The position numbers were made by a program, and so were the translations under genes. A stretch of 26,124 nucleotides of DNA, taken from Luteococcus sp043424415. Its GTDB lineage: Bacteria; Actinomycetota; Actinomycetes; Propionibacteriales; Propionibacteriaceae. The stretch's first letter is position 1. Each line of letters opens with the position of its first letter. The notes under the pieces are model-generated. The model did not search any database, was not told the DNA's origin, and saw only the letters and a program-made list of their open reading frames with translations. This document shows positions 9,932-17,936 of the stretch, piece after piece. The stretch spans positions 1-26,124 of the forward strand of contig NZ_JBHWOO010000046.1 in assembly GCF_043424415.1 (NCBI RefSeq), written 5' to 3'.

Positions 9932-11381
9932 TCCGGTTGGTGAGCTCGGTCACCTGGTTGAAGACGCTGCGCCGCTCGCGCAGCAGCTCGCGGATCTTGC
10001 GGTCGGCATGCATCACCGTGGTGTGGTCCTTGCCGCCGAAGAGCTGGCCGATCTTGGGAAGGCTCATGTCGGTGAGCTCACGGCACAGGTACATGGCGAT
10101 CTGGCGTGCCGTCACCAGCACATGGGTGCGTGAGGTGCCGGTCAGCTCCTCCATGGTGATGCCGAAGTAGGAGGCCGTCTCGTTCATGATCAACTGCGGC
10201 GTGACCTCGGCCTCCTGACCCTCGGGGATCAGGTCCTTGAGCACGATCTTGGCAAGATCAAGATCAACTTCCTGGCGCTGCAGGCTGGCGAAGGCGGTGA
10301 CGCGGATCAGCGCACCCTCCAGCTCGCGGATGTTGGTCTGGATCTTCGAGGCGATGAACTCCAGCACGTCCGGGCCGGCCGTCAGGTTCTGCGTCGCGGC
10401 CATCCGCTTGAGGATGGCGATGCGGGTCTCGAGGTCCGGCGGCTGGATGTCGGTGATCAGGCCCCACTCGAAGCGGCTCCGCAGGCGTGGCTCGAGCGCC
10501 TCCAGCAGTTTCGGCGGCCGGTCGGAGGTCATCACGATCTGCTTCTGGGCGTTGTGCAGCGTGTTGAAGGTGTGGAAGAACTCCTCCTGCGTCTGGATCT
10601 TCGACTCCAGGAACTGGATGTCGTCGATCAGCAGGACGTCGACCTCGCGGTAGGCACGCCGGAACTCCGGCGTGCGGTTGTTGCTGATGGCGTTGATGAA
10701 GTCATTGGTCAGCTCTTCGGTGCTGACGTACTTCACCCGGACTCGGTCATAGTAGGCGCGCACGTAGTGGCCGATGGCGTGCAGCAGGTGCGTCTTGCCC
10801 AGGCCCGACTCGCCGTAGATCATCAGCGGGTTGTAGCTCTTGCCCGGTGCCTCGGCGACGGCGGCTGCGGCGGCATGTGCGAAGCGGTTCGACGACCCGA
10901 TCACGAAGGTCTCGAAGGTGTACTTCGGGTTGAGGCGGTCGACGTCCTGTCCGGCGGCGGGCGTGGCGACGGGCGGGGGCAGGGTGGCGCTGCCGGGCCG
11001 TGGGCGGGGTGCGTCCGCCTTCGGGATGAACTGGGCCGGCTCCGGGTCGAACTCGTCGGGGTCCTCGTCACGCTCGGGCACCTCGAGGCTGAGCTCCAGG
11101 TCCGGCTCGACGGTGATCGCCAGTCGCATCTGGCGGTGGAAGAAGTCCGAGAGGGCCTCCTCGATCTGCACGCGCAGACGGGTCTCGATGCGTTCCCGCG
11201 TGAACTCGTTGGGGACGGCGACCATGACGGTGGACTCGTGCATCGTGAGCGGCTTCGTGCTGCGCAACCAGGCGCGGTTGGGCCGGTCCGCGATCGCCTG
11301 GATGTGCTTCCAGGCCTTGTCCAGTCGTGCAGCAGGATCCTCCGGCGCCGAAGGAGCCATGTGCTCGGACGAATTGTTCAC
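9912..11381 (-). CDS. dnaA: Chromosomal replication initiator protein DnaA
   Basis: Binds DnaA boxes and opens oriC. The 489-aa product has domain I (about 16-92), a Pro/Asp-rich linker (about 100-148), the AAA+ domain with Walker A GESGLGKTH (190-198) and Walker B VLLIDDIQF (249-257), and the C-terminal DNA-binding domain with the DnaA signature GGKDHTTVMHADRKI (449-463). The GTG at 11379-11381 gives the conserved start; its ribosome-binding site is weak (ATGGG about 7 nt upstream). Domain lengths are normal for actinobacteria. Its 3' end overlaps the convergent tetR gene by 20 nt. Confidence 0.98.
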   Translation of the reverse strand: MNNSSEHMAPSAPEDPAARLDKAWKHIQAIADRPNRAWLRSTKPLTMHESTVMVAVPNEFTRERIETRLRVQIEEALSDFFHRQMRLAITVEPDLELSLEVPERDEDPDEFDPEPAQFIPKADAPRPRPGSATLPPPVATPAAGQDVDRLNPKYTFETFVIGSSNRFAHAAAAAVAEAPGKSYNPLMIYGESGLGKTHLLHAIGHYVRAYYDRVRVKYVSTEELTNDFINAISNNRTPEFRRAYREVDVLLIDDIQFLESKIQTQEEFFHTFNTLHNAQKQIVMTSDRPPKLLEALEPRLRSRFEWGLITDIQPPDLETRIAILKRMAATQNLTAGPDVLEFIASKIQTNIRELEGALIRVTAFASLQRQEVDLDLAKIVLKDLIPEGQEAEVTPQLIMNETASYFGITMEELTGTSRTHVLVTARQIAMYLCRELTDMSLPKIGQLFGGKDHTTVMHADRKIRELLRERRSVFNQVTELTNRIKQQGQ

Positions 11382-11902
11382 TGGAGACCCATCACGCCCC
11401 GACGGACCAGGGCCGTGCTCCTCGCGGGGTCCGAGGTGCCCTTCGCCCTAGGGGCGACTGTGCGGTGCGGCCCGCCATCGACGAGCCGCCAAGTATCCAC
11501 ATAGTTTTCCACAGGGTGTGGGCAAAGGGCCAGCTCGCGCCTCCCCGCGGGCCGAGCTGCTGTGGAAAAGCCTGTGTAGGTGGACATGACGATACGGTCG
11601 GCCACAGTTCCCCGGCAAGGGTGGAAACGATCTGTCCGGGCCTGGTGGGTCGCTGCAGTCACGGACATCCGGACCACGTCCATGGAATCCCATCAATGTG
11701 GTTCGGCACGCCGCAGGATCCTGGGGCGTGCATCCACGGGGCCCGGACGGGGAGTAGTCTTCCCGGTTTGCCCTTCGGACTCGCCTACCCGTATCGTTGA
11801 CCAGTCGCCGGCCGTCGGTGACGTACTTCCCCGCGCCGGAAAAGGTATTCACGTGCCATCCGTCCGGGTTCCGCCAAACGAGGACAAAAGGGAGTAATCC
11901 CC
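11382..11902. other. dnaA-rpmH divergent intergenic region
   Basis: A 521-nt spacer between divergent dnaA and rpmH. It carries the DnaA-box group listed separately and a hairpin CAGCTCG (11531-11537)/CGAGCTG (11553-11559) between boxes. No protein-coding frame is convincing. A weak promoter-like pair for rpmH, TTGCCC (11768-11773) and TATCGT (11792-11797) with an 18-bp spacer, is the only candidate I can point to. Confidence 0.5.
11493..11569. promoter_or_regulatory. DnaA boxes upstream of dnaA
   Basis: GTATCCACA (11493-11501) and TTTTCCACA (11505-11513) lie on the plus strand, TGTGGGCAA (11517-11525, weak) and TGTGGAAAA (11561-11569) on the minus strand. They lie about 110-190 nt upstream of the dnaA start, consistent with dnaA autoregulation or a second origin module, as in bacteria whose origin is split around dnaA. 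Confidence 0.65.
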
Positions 11903-12040
11903 GTGAGCAAGCGTACTTTCCAGCCCAGCAACCGCCGCCGTAGCCGCACCCATGGTTTCCGCGCCCGCATGAGCACCCGCGCCGGCCGCGCCATCCTGGC
12001 TGCGCGTCGCCGCAAGGGTCGCTCCGAGCTGTCTGCCTGA
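11903..12040 (+). CDS. rpmH: 50S ribosomal protein L34
   Basis: A 45-aa, strongly basic protein: SKRTFQPSNRRRSRTHGFRA followed by RMSTRAGRAILAARRRKGRS, the whole-length L34 pattern. It starts with GTG at 11903-11905, with AGGGAG 8 nt upstream. It is the first gene of the rpmH-rnpA-yidD-yidC-jag block and is separated from rnpA by 9 nt. Confidence 0.97.
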   Translation: MSKRTFQPSNRRRSRTHGFRARMSTRAGRAILAARRRKGRSELSA

Positions 12041-12049
12041 CGAGGCAGG

Positions 12050-12418
12050 GTGCTCCCCGCCCAGGCCCGGATGCGTCACGCATCCGACTTCCGCGAAACC
12101 ATTCGCGGGGGGGTCAGGGCGGCGAGGCCAACTCTCGTCGTGCATGCACACACGACGACCAGCCCGCCGTCACAGGTGGGCTTCGTCGTCTCCAAGGCCG
12201 TAGGCAATGCCGTCACCCGCAACAGGGTGAAGCGTCGCCTGCGGCATCTTGTGCTTCCCCTGATGGACGCCACACCGGGCATGTCCGTGGTGGTGCGGGC
12301 GCTGCCTGCGGCCGCCACCGATCCCGACCGGCTCGCGGGTGACCTGGCCTCGGCCTGGACCCGTTGCGCCGAGCGTCTGCAGGTGCGCGCCGCCACCGAT
12401 GCGAAGGGATGCTCGTGA
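12050..12418 (+). CDS. rnpA: Ribonuclease P protein component
   Basis: Protein subunit of RNase P, which helps the catalytic RNA cut tRNA 5' leaders. The 122-aa product has the opening LPAQARMRHASDF, the central VGFVVSKAVGNAVTRNRVKR (43-62) that contains the RNR signature, and the following RRLRHLV helix. The GTG at 12050 fits GAGG 4 nt upstream. It is 9 nt after rpmH, and its stop TGA overlaps the proposed GTG start of yidD. Confidence 0.96.
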   Translation: MLPAQARMRHASDFRETIRGGVRAARPTLVVHAHTTTSPPSQVGFVVSKAVGNAVTRNRVKRRLRHLVLPLMDATPGMSVVVRALPAAATDPDRLAGDLASAWTRCAERLQVRAATDAKGCS

Positions 12419-12786
12419 AGTATCCACTGATCGCCTTCGTGCGGTTCTGGCGTGCCTTCATCTCGCCCTATTACGGCGACGTGTGCAAGTACTACCCCTC
12501 GTGCTCCGCCTATGGTCTGCGGGCGCTGCAGGAGCGAGGGGCCATGGTTGGCTCCGTGCTGACCGTCTGGCGCATCCTGCGCTGCAATCCCTGGTCGTCA
12601 GGTGGTTACGACCCGGTTCCCGGAACTCCCGAAGCCGCGCAATGGCAGGCCGAACAGGCCGCGCGCCCAGCCCACCAGCACGCTGGTGAGGATGTTGGGC
12701 GGCGCGATGAGCGGGAGCACTCCGCCACAGCCTCGTCCGTCGCCGTGGCGGCGGGCATCTCCCACGACACCAGAGGTGAAATCTGA
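12415..12786 (+). CDS. yidD: Membrane protein insertion efficiency factor YidD
   Basis: A small membrane-associated protein that assists YidC-dependent insertion. The 123-aa product has an N-terminal amphipathic/hydrophobic segment (YPLIAFVRFWRAFISPYYG), the family signature CKYYPSCSAYGLRAL (24-38) and RCNPWSSGGYDPVP (56-69). The GTG at 12415 is favoured over the ATG at 12409: AAGGG then sits 6 nt upstream and GTGA overlaps the rnpA stop. The about 50-residue C-terminal extension is low-complexity. It overlaps yidC by 1 nt (TGATG). Confidence 0.94.
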   Translation: MKYPLIAFVRFWRAFISPYYGDVCKYYPSCSAYGLRALQERGAMVGSVLTVWRILRCNPWSSGGYDPVPGTPEAAQWQAEQAARPAHQHAGEDVGRRDEREHSATASSVAVAAGISHDTRGEI

Positions 12787-13910
12787 TGGCCCCACTGCAA
12801 ACCCTTCTGCTCTTCTTCGGGCTGAAGGACGTCTTCATGGACCTGGGCAGCGCAATCATGCAGCCCATCTACTGGGCCGTCTCCGGCCTGATCGTGCTCT
12901 TCCACAAGCTGTGGTCGCCGGTCTTCGGCACCGACAAGGGGATCACCTGGGTGCTGACCATCGTCTCGCTGGTGGTGGTGATCCGAACCCTGCTGATCCC
13001 GATCTTCGTCAAGCAGATCAACTCCGCACGAGACATGCAGCTGATCCAGCCCAAGGTGAAGGCGCTGCAGGAGAAGTATGCCAATGACCGTGAGCGGCTC
13101 GGCCAGGAGACGAGGAAGCTCTACCGGGAGGAGGGCGTCAATCCGATGGCCTCCTGCCTGCCGGCGCTGCTGCAGATGCCCATCTTCCTGGCGCTCTTCC
13201 GCGTCCTCGAGGGCGCTGCTCGCAACCCGATCGTCCCCCGTGGCCACTTCTTCAAGACCAATCCCGATGTGGTGCAGTCGCTGCACGACGCGACCGTCGG
13301 CGGTGCCCAGCTGGCCGGACGATTCCTGCCCTTCACCGGCCTGGGTGCGAACCAGATTCTTGCTGCCGTGCTGATCATCCTGATGACCGCGGTGCTGTTC
13401 ATCCAGCAGCGCGAGCTGATGCAGCGCAACATGCCCCCGGAGGCCCTGACCGGGCCGATGGCGCAGCAGCAGAAGATGATGCTCTACATGTTCCCGATCA
13501 TGTACATGATCGGTGGTGTCAGCATCCCGATCGGTGTGCTGATCTACTGGCTCACCACCAACCTGTGGACCCTGGCGCAGCAGTGGATCCTGATCCGCAA
13601 CAACCCGACGCCGAATACCCCAGCCCACGTCGACTGGCAGGAGCGCATGCGTCGCAAGGGCAAGGATCCCGATGCCATCGAGGCTGCCCGTCGGGCCAAG
13701 CGCCAGCGCACCCGCAAGGCCAAGGTCTTCACCCCGGCCGCAGCCACCACCACGGCTGACGAGGGCGGCTCCAGCGTCGCCCCGCGCCCCGGTGTGGCAC
13801 GCCAGCAGGTGACCCGCCAGACGGTCCGGCGTGGTCCTGAGGGCGGCAAGCAGACCGTACAGCGCCAGCAGCCGGCCCGCCAGACCCGTCAGGCACGCAA
13901 GAAGAAGTAA
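12786..13910 (+). CDS. yidC: Membrane protein insertase YidC (Oxa1 family)
   Basis: Inserts and folds inner-membrane proteins, with or without SecYEG. The 374-aa protein has an early membrane segment (about 25-43), a second with the conserved positively charged arginine at about 67 (VVVIRTLLIPIFVKQINS), the cytoplasmic coiled region (QLIQPKVKALQEKYANDRER), further membrane segments at about 118-140, 191-210 and 233-255, and a basic tail ending RQARKKK. The ATG at 12786 has AGAGGTG upstream; an alternative ATG at 12837 with GAAGGA 7 nt before it is also possible. It lies in the standard yidD-yidC-jag order. Confidence 0.96.
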   Translation: MAPLQTLLLFFGLKDVFMDLGSAIMQPIYWAVSGLIVLFHKLWSPVFGTDKGITWVLTIVSLVVVIRTLLIPIFVKQINSARDMQLIQPKVKALQEKYANDRERLGQETRKLYREEGVNPMASCLPALLQMPIFLALFRVLEGAARNPIVPRGHFFKTNPDVVQSLHDATVGGAQLAGRFLPFTGLGANQILAAVLIILMTAVLFIQQRELMQRNMPPEALTGPMAQQQKMMLYMFPIMYMIGGVSIPIGVLIYWLTTNLWTLAQQWILIRNNPTPNTPAHVDWQERMRRKGKDPDAIEAARRAKRQRTRKAKVFTPAAATTTADEGGSSVAPRPGVARQQVTRQTVRRGPEGGKQTVQRQQPARQTRQARKKK

Positions 13911-14013
13911 TCCGCTGGTGGCGGGGGGAATGGACACAAGGCCGTGCCCTCCCCGCCATCGGTGGCCCACGACCCGGTGACACTGTCACTGCCCTTCCAG
14001 CGAGGAGAACACC

Positions 14014-14688
14014 ATGAGCGAAGAGCCCACCACCCCGGAGGTTCCCGTCGAGATCGTCGACGAGGCGGCCGTCGTCGAGGCTCCCGAGGCCCCGGCCACC
14101 CAGACTGCCGAGGATGCGTCACAGGAGGCCCTGGAGGCCGACCAGGAGGCCCTGGGGGGTACTGCTGCCTCCCCGGACGAGTCTGACGACGACGATTCTG
14201 AGGACCAGGATTGCGAGGACGACGACGAGGACGAGGATCCCCTGGACACCGAGGGCGACATCGCCGCCGACTACCTGGAGGAACTGCTCGACATCGCCGA
14301 CCTGGACGGCGACATCGACACCTTCAGCGAGGGTGGCCGGGCGCACGTCGCGATCGTCACAGACAGCCAGACCCTGGTCGGCAAGGGCGGTGAGGTCCTG
14401 GATGCCCTGCAGGAGCTGGCCCGGCTGGCCGTGATGACCGAGACCGGCCACCGCAGCCGCCTGATGCTGGACATCGCGGGTCACCGCGAGCGTCGTCGCA
14501 AGGAGCTGCAGGTGCTGGCCCACGACGCCATTGCCGAGGTGAAGACCTCCGGTGAGGCCGTGCGGCTGACGCCCATGAACCCCTTCGAGCGCAAGATCGT
14601 CCACGATGCCGTGGCCAACGCTGGCCTGGTCAGTGAGAGCGAGGGTACTGAGCCTCAGCGTCGCGTCGTGGTGCTCCCGGCGGACTGA
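14014..14688 (+). CDS. jag: Jag/KhpB RNA-binding protein (KH-R3H)
   Basis: Single-stranded RNA-binding protein, KhpB in recent nomenclature, usually encoded next to yidC. The 224-aa protein begins with an acidic, disordered region (an Asp/Glu run at about 55-76), then a Jag KH domain (about 83-155) with the nucleic-acid loop GKGGEVLDALQ (123-133), and a C-terminal R3H domain (about 157-222; PMNPFERKIVHDAV). The ATG has GAGGAG 5 nt upstream. It closes the rpmH-to-jag operon, 103 nt after yidC. Confidence 0.94.
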   Translation: MSEEPTTPEVPVEIVDEAAVVEAPEAPATQTAEDASQEALEADQEALGGTAASPDESDDDDSEDQDCEDDDEDEDPLDTEGDIAADYLEELLDIADLDGDIDTFSEGGRAHVAIVTDSQTLVGKGGEVLDALQELARLAVMTETGHRSRLMLDIAGHRERRRKELQVLAHDAIAEVKTSGEAVRLTPMNPFERKIVHDAVANAGLVSESEGTEPQRRVVVLPAD

Positions 14689-14717
14689 CCACGATGGGTC
14701 GCGGACCCGACTGCTGC

Positions 14718-14749
14718 CCGAGGGGCCGGACGATCGTCCGGCCCCTCGG
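14718..14749 (+). terminator. Terminator of the rpmH-jag operon
   Basis: A perfect 14-bp stem, CCGAGGGGCCGGAC (14718-14731) and GTCCGGCCCCTCGG (14736-14749), with a GATC loop, begins 30 nt after the jag stop. It is the clear end of the operon. Confidence 0.85.
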
Positions 14750-14795
14750 TCGTTCGTGACAACAAGAGCGGGCCGGAAGCGATGCCAATCACCCG

Positions 14796-14840
14796 GAAAT
14801 AGACATATAAATCCATATATCGACAAAGATATAGGAAGAT
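14796..14840. other. AT-rich segment with ATATA repeats
   Basis: Between about 14796 and 14840 the sequence is mostly A/T, with CATATAA, CATATAT and GATATAG closely spaced, in sharp contrast to the GC-rich neighbours. Such a segment 180 bp from a DnaA-box trio has the look of an unwinding element, but it may also be a promoter-rich or foreign fragment. Confidence 0.5.
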
Positions 14841-15007
14841 GTGTCCACTGACACGTCGCGCTCTCCCGGGCGCCGTCCCTGATCTTCCGAGCTGTTCACC
14901 AGGGCAGTGATCGCTCCAGTCGCCGCGGAGGAACTGGAAGGTCCTGCCCTTGAGGGCGAGCGAGAGATGACCAGGTGGCCGGACTGATCCGCACGGGTCC
15001 TCGAGCA

Positions 15008-15067
15008 CAACAGCTCCTGTGGACGAGCCCAACAGCTCCTGTGGACGAGCATCGTCACTGTGGACAA
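15008..15067 (-). promoter_or_regulatory. Tandem repeat carrying three DnaA boxes
   Basis: CAACAGCTCCTGTGGACGAG is repeated at 15008 and 15030 with a 22-nt period. Each copy ends in TGTGGACGA (15019-15027 and 15041-15049; one base from the TGTGGACAA box), and a perfect TGTGGACAA follows at 15059-15067. All three point the same way. It could be an origin module or a DnaA-titration/reactivation site. Confidence 0.6.
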
Positions 15068-16434
15068 GGGGCATCGATGGCGGGCGAGAGGGAAGACCCG
15101 CTCTGGCCTCCGCCTCTCGGATCAGCAGGCCGTGAGGCAGGCTGGCGCAGGATGGCGGGCGAGACAGATGGGCCCTGGTCCGGCGGATCCCCTGGCCAGC
15201 ATGACTCCTCGCAGCGGTGCTGGTGGGCGTCCATGACATGGCGGGCGGTGAGGGCGTCGTCAGTGAAGGCACGGCGATCTGAAGCGCAATGCCCGCCCAT
15301 CGAGCGCCGCGTGCGAACCCGCAGGAGGGGCGCTCTGCCGACCGCATGGGGAACCATTGTGTGCAGTAGGGCATGGCTCAGCCTGAGGTTCCGCAGTGGG
15401 GTGGGGGAAGGACCGCATCCGTGACATGACGGGTTCTTGACATCGGGACACACGTGCGTGACTGAACTCCCGGGCAGTGCGTTGATGGCCGGGTCTTGCC
15501 CACCGCGATCCCGACTCTCGTTGGGCCTGTTCGTCACCCCGTGGCCATTCCGGGATGAGGACGAAGGGCTGGTGAAGTCAGTTGCACCGGATCAGCTGGT
15601 CCCCTCATCTGCACCGTCCCGAGTTCTGGATCGGTAGCTCCCGCCTCCTGTATCGCTTGTCAGCATGATCAAATGTGTAGCGGAGCTTGGATACTTCCTT
15701 GTGCCCTTGTCGACAACAGGAGGGGCCAGCAGTGGGGCAGTCAGGTCTGTGGCTGCGCAACTTGGACCAGGGCCGGCCCAGCACTGGCTGCTTGACCGCA
15801 CTGCAGCTTCCCGGGAGGAGATTGGGCACCAATCCTCTGGGGCAGCTTTCGGACGGAACTCAGGCGAGCAACGAGGTGACACGACTCGAGCTGTAAATCG
15901 AGCCGTGGGAGGAGGCTTCATGACGTGCCGTGGAGGTCTGCGGCTTTGAGCCTGGGGAACCTCCTCGGGCTTGGGTGATTCTTTGGCGAGCTCCGCCAGG
16001 ACAGGAACATGGACAGTGGCCCGTGCAACTCTGTTCCCTTTGGCTTTGGTGACTTTGGCAGCTTTGATGGTTGACCAGGATCAAGGCATTCGCGGGGGCG
16101 GTCCGCGTCGAACATGACAGTGAAGACAACTGGTGAGCAATTGGCAAGTCATGGGCTTCTTCGCTCCCGAACGCCAGCTGAGGTAAGGACGTGAGTGCTG
16201 ACACGTGGTCGATCGAAGAGTCGGTGAGCTCGAGTGCGTGAAGATGGAACTGCAGGCAAGATCCGCCCCGTGCGTCCCGTGATGTCACGCGACCGTTGTA
16301 CTCGACCTCGGAGTTGCTGGCGCTGAACTTGATGCAAGGGGAGGCTGGTTGGCGGCGCCTATGGGTTGACCTCGCAGTTTCTTTGGCTGGTCAGGACGCT
16401 GATCTTGGACCAGGCCCTGCGGTGGCGGGATACG

Positions 16435-16476
16435 GGCGACCCATCCATGTTTCACGTGGAACATGGATGGGTCGCC
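16435..16476. promoter_or_regulatory. parS-like site at the centre of a 42-bp inverted repeat
   Basis: GTTTCACGTGGAAC (16449-16462) matches parS-type sites and sits exactly at the dyad of two 21-nt arms (16435-16455 and 16456-16476), with one mismatched pair (T16452/G16459). The outer arms read GGCGACCCATCCAT and ATGGATGGGTCGCC. The arm sequence is unrelated to that of the 4033-4072 element, so the shared feature is the architecture, not a copied repeat. Confidence 0.75.
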
Positions 16477-17052
16477 GTGAAGGACGACGTGCGACCCAAG
16501 CCTCAAGGATGAGGGCTGAGGCGGTCTGCTGCCGCAAAGACATCGGGCGCGTGGCACCCGGACGACCATCGGCCTGGGGACCGTATGACTGCCGACGGGT
16601 CATACGCGAGCCATGCAACACAGTCACGCGTCACCGACCGGCCTGCACCGGCGGACGGACTTTGTTGCTGTGGAGTGGACGCGAGGGGGTAGCGCGGATG
16701 GCGCGACCGCAGCGCGGGATGGAGGCGCGGCATGGAGGTCCTGCCGCCGGCGATGGGACTGGACTGCCAGGTTCGGTACTGGGTAGGCCGGCGAGCCCAC
16801 GGGCATCGCCCTCATCTGCTGGGCGCGCCAGGCATGAGGAGAATCGTCGCTCGGTCCAGGCCTCTGCTTGAGTGGTTGGATCATGGCGGGCGTCCCAAGG
16901 CGTCCATAGAGTGGGCGAGACGCCTGTGCTCTTGTCGAGGGGATGCCCTTGGGCCGGGCGGCAGCCCAGACCGGGCAATCAGCCCCCGATTCAGGTCGAC
17001 AGGGGTTCGTCCAACCATCCCGTAGGCTTGGAGAGTCGACACTAGGAGTGGC

Positions 17053-17667
17053 ATGAACCCGGCACAGCAGGCCAAAGAGATTTATCGAGATAAATATTCA
17101 ACGATTTCTCGTTATGTCGATATATTGTCAACCAAGGGCATCGACTGGGGGCTCATCGGTCCTCGCGAGCGAGACAGGCTCTGGGATCGGCATGTTCTGA
17201 ACAGTGCAGCTTTGGCTGACTTGATCCCGGAGGGTGCTCATGTGGTGGATGTCGGCAGTGGCGCCGGGCTTCCTGGGATCCCTCTGGCGGTGCTTCGTCC
17301 TGATCTGGACATCACCCTGCTGGAGCCCCTCCTGCGACGCCACGCCTTCTTGACGGAGACCGTGGATGATCTGGGGCTGGAGGGACGGGTACACCCCCTC
17401 CGTGGACGAGCTGAGGACTGTGACAAGACCTTCGATGTGGTCACATGCCGTGCCGTTGCCAACGTCACCAAACTTCTTCGTTGGTGCACTCCACTGTTCT
17501 ATCCGCACGGGCGACTCATCGCGCTCAAGGGCTCCTCGGTTGACCAAGAGCTCGCTGACGCCTCGCGCCTGCTCGAGTCGAGCCGACTGGAGGCTTCGGT
17601 CTTCCAGGTTCGCGCTCACCCCCTGGCAGAGGTGACCCAGGCCTTGGTGCTCGAGCCCTTGCGCTGA
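17053..17667 (+). CDS. rsmG: 16S rRNA (guanine527-N7)-methyltransferase RsmG (GidB)
   Basis: SAM-dependent methylation of G527 (E. coli numbering) in 16S rRNA. The 204-aa protein has the family-specific RDRLWDRHVLNSAALADLIP (40-59), the SAM-binding VVDVGSGAGLPGIPLAVLRP (64-83), and the later CRAVANVTKLLRW segment; it ends shortly after VTQALVLEPLR. The ATG has AGGAG 4 nt upstream. Length is normal. It lies upstream of parAB, as in most actinobacterial origin regions, but is detached from jag here. Confidence 0.95.
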   Translation: MNPAQQAKEIYRDKYSTISRYVDILSTKGIDWGLIGPRERDRLWDRHVLNSAALADLIPEGAHVVDVGSGAGLPGIPLAVLRPDLDITLLEPLLRRHAFLTETVDDLGLEGRVHPLRGRAEDCDKTFDVVTCRAVANVTKLLRWCTPLFYPHGRLIALKGSSVDQELADASRLLESSRLEASVFQVRAHPLAEVTQALVLEPLR

Positions 17668-17936
17668 CGTTTCACATGAAACGAGCGTGTAGGCTCGTTG
17701 GGTCGGCACAAGGCATCGAGTCCTTGACATCGAGTCCCTGGCATCGCGTCGTCGGTGCCCGCCACCGGGTGCAGGGAGGATTGGACCGGATCATGAGCCA
17801 CCACGAGGACCCTGTGGTGCTCATATCACCGGAAGGGGACCCGTCTTTCGGGGTCCTTCCCGTAGCGCGATCGAACCTTTCCCGGTTGACTTGATGTCTG
17901 AACCCCCGGTCCAGGCATGGGAACGGTCCAGTAGGA
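17668..17936. other. rsmG-parA intergenic region
   Basis: A 269-nt spacer with two hairpins. One pairs ATGAGCCACCAC (17793-17804) with GTGGTGCTCAT (about 17814-17824) with one bulged base; the other pairs GGAAGG...ACCC with GGGT...CCTTCC (about 17833-17862), a terminator-like form. CATCGAGTCC is repeated in tandem with a 14-nt period at about 17713-17738. TAGGAT at 17932-17937 could be a -10 element for parA. Confidence 0.45.
17669..17682. promoter_or_regulatory. parS-like site after rsmG
   Basis: GTTTCACATGAAAC starts 2 nt after the rsmG stop. It is parS with the central CG changed to CA, so the centre is not symmetric. Loss of the central CG may weaken ParB binding. A short ACGAGC/GCTCGT hairpin follows at 17681-17698. 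Confidence 0.6.

Larger units (their letters stand above)
14689..17052. other. Large jag-rsmG spacer without a convincing gene
   Basis: About 2.36 kb separates jag from rsmG, which are usually adjacent in actinobacteria. Its base composition looks more AT-rich than the flanking genes, and open frames are short, overlapping and without recognisable motifs. It contains the jag terminator (14718-14749), an AT-rich segment (about 14796-14840), a direct repeat with DnaA boxes (15008-15067), scattered GATGGCGGGC copies, and a parS-like palindrome (16435-16476). No tRNA, rRNA, CRISPR or IS end was recognised. It may be non-coding origin or segregation DNA, or the scar of decayed genes. Confidence 0.7.

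Noticed and set aside
12606..13970. 454-codon minus-strand open frame
   Set aside because: Antisense to yidC, which is unmistakable on the plus strand.
15592..15921. 109-codon minus-strand frame in the jag-rsmG spacer
   Set aside because: No ribosome-binding site, no recognised motif and Pro/Ser/Arg-rich composition. An upstream Lys-rich in-frame stretch was considered as a decayed gene but could not be supported.
16296..16871. 191-codon plus-strand frame over the nested parS
   Set aside because: It translates straight through the long palindrome, has no start signal or motif, and competes with equally long frames on the other strand.
14689..17052. tRNA genes, CRISPR array or insertion sequence in the large spacer
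   Set aside because: No T-loop/anticodon pattern, no regularly spaced repeats beyond the two-copy 22-nt repeat, and no transposase-like frame or matched terminal repeats were seen.
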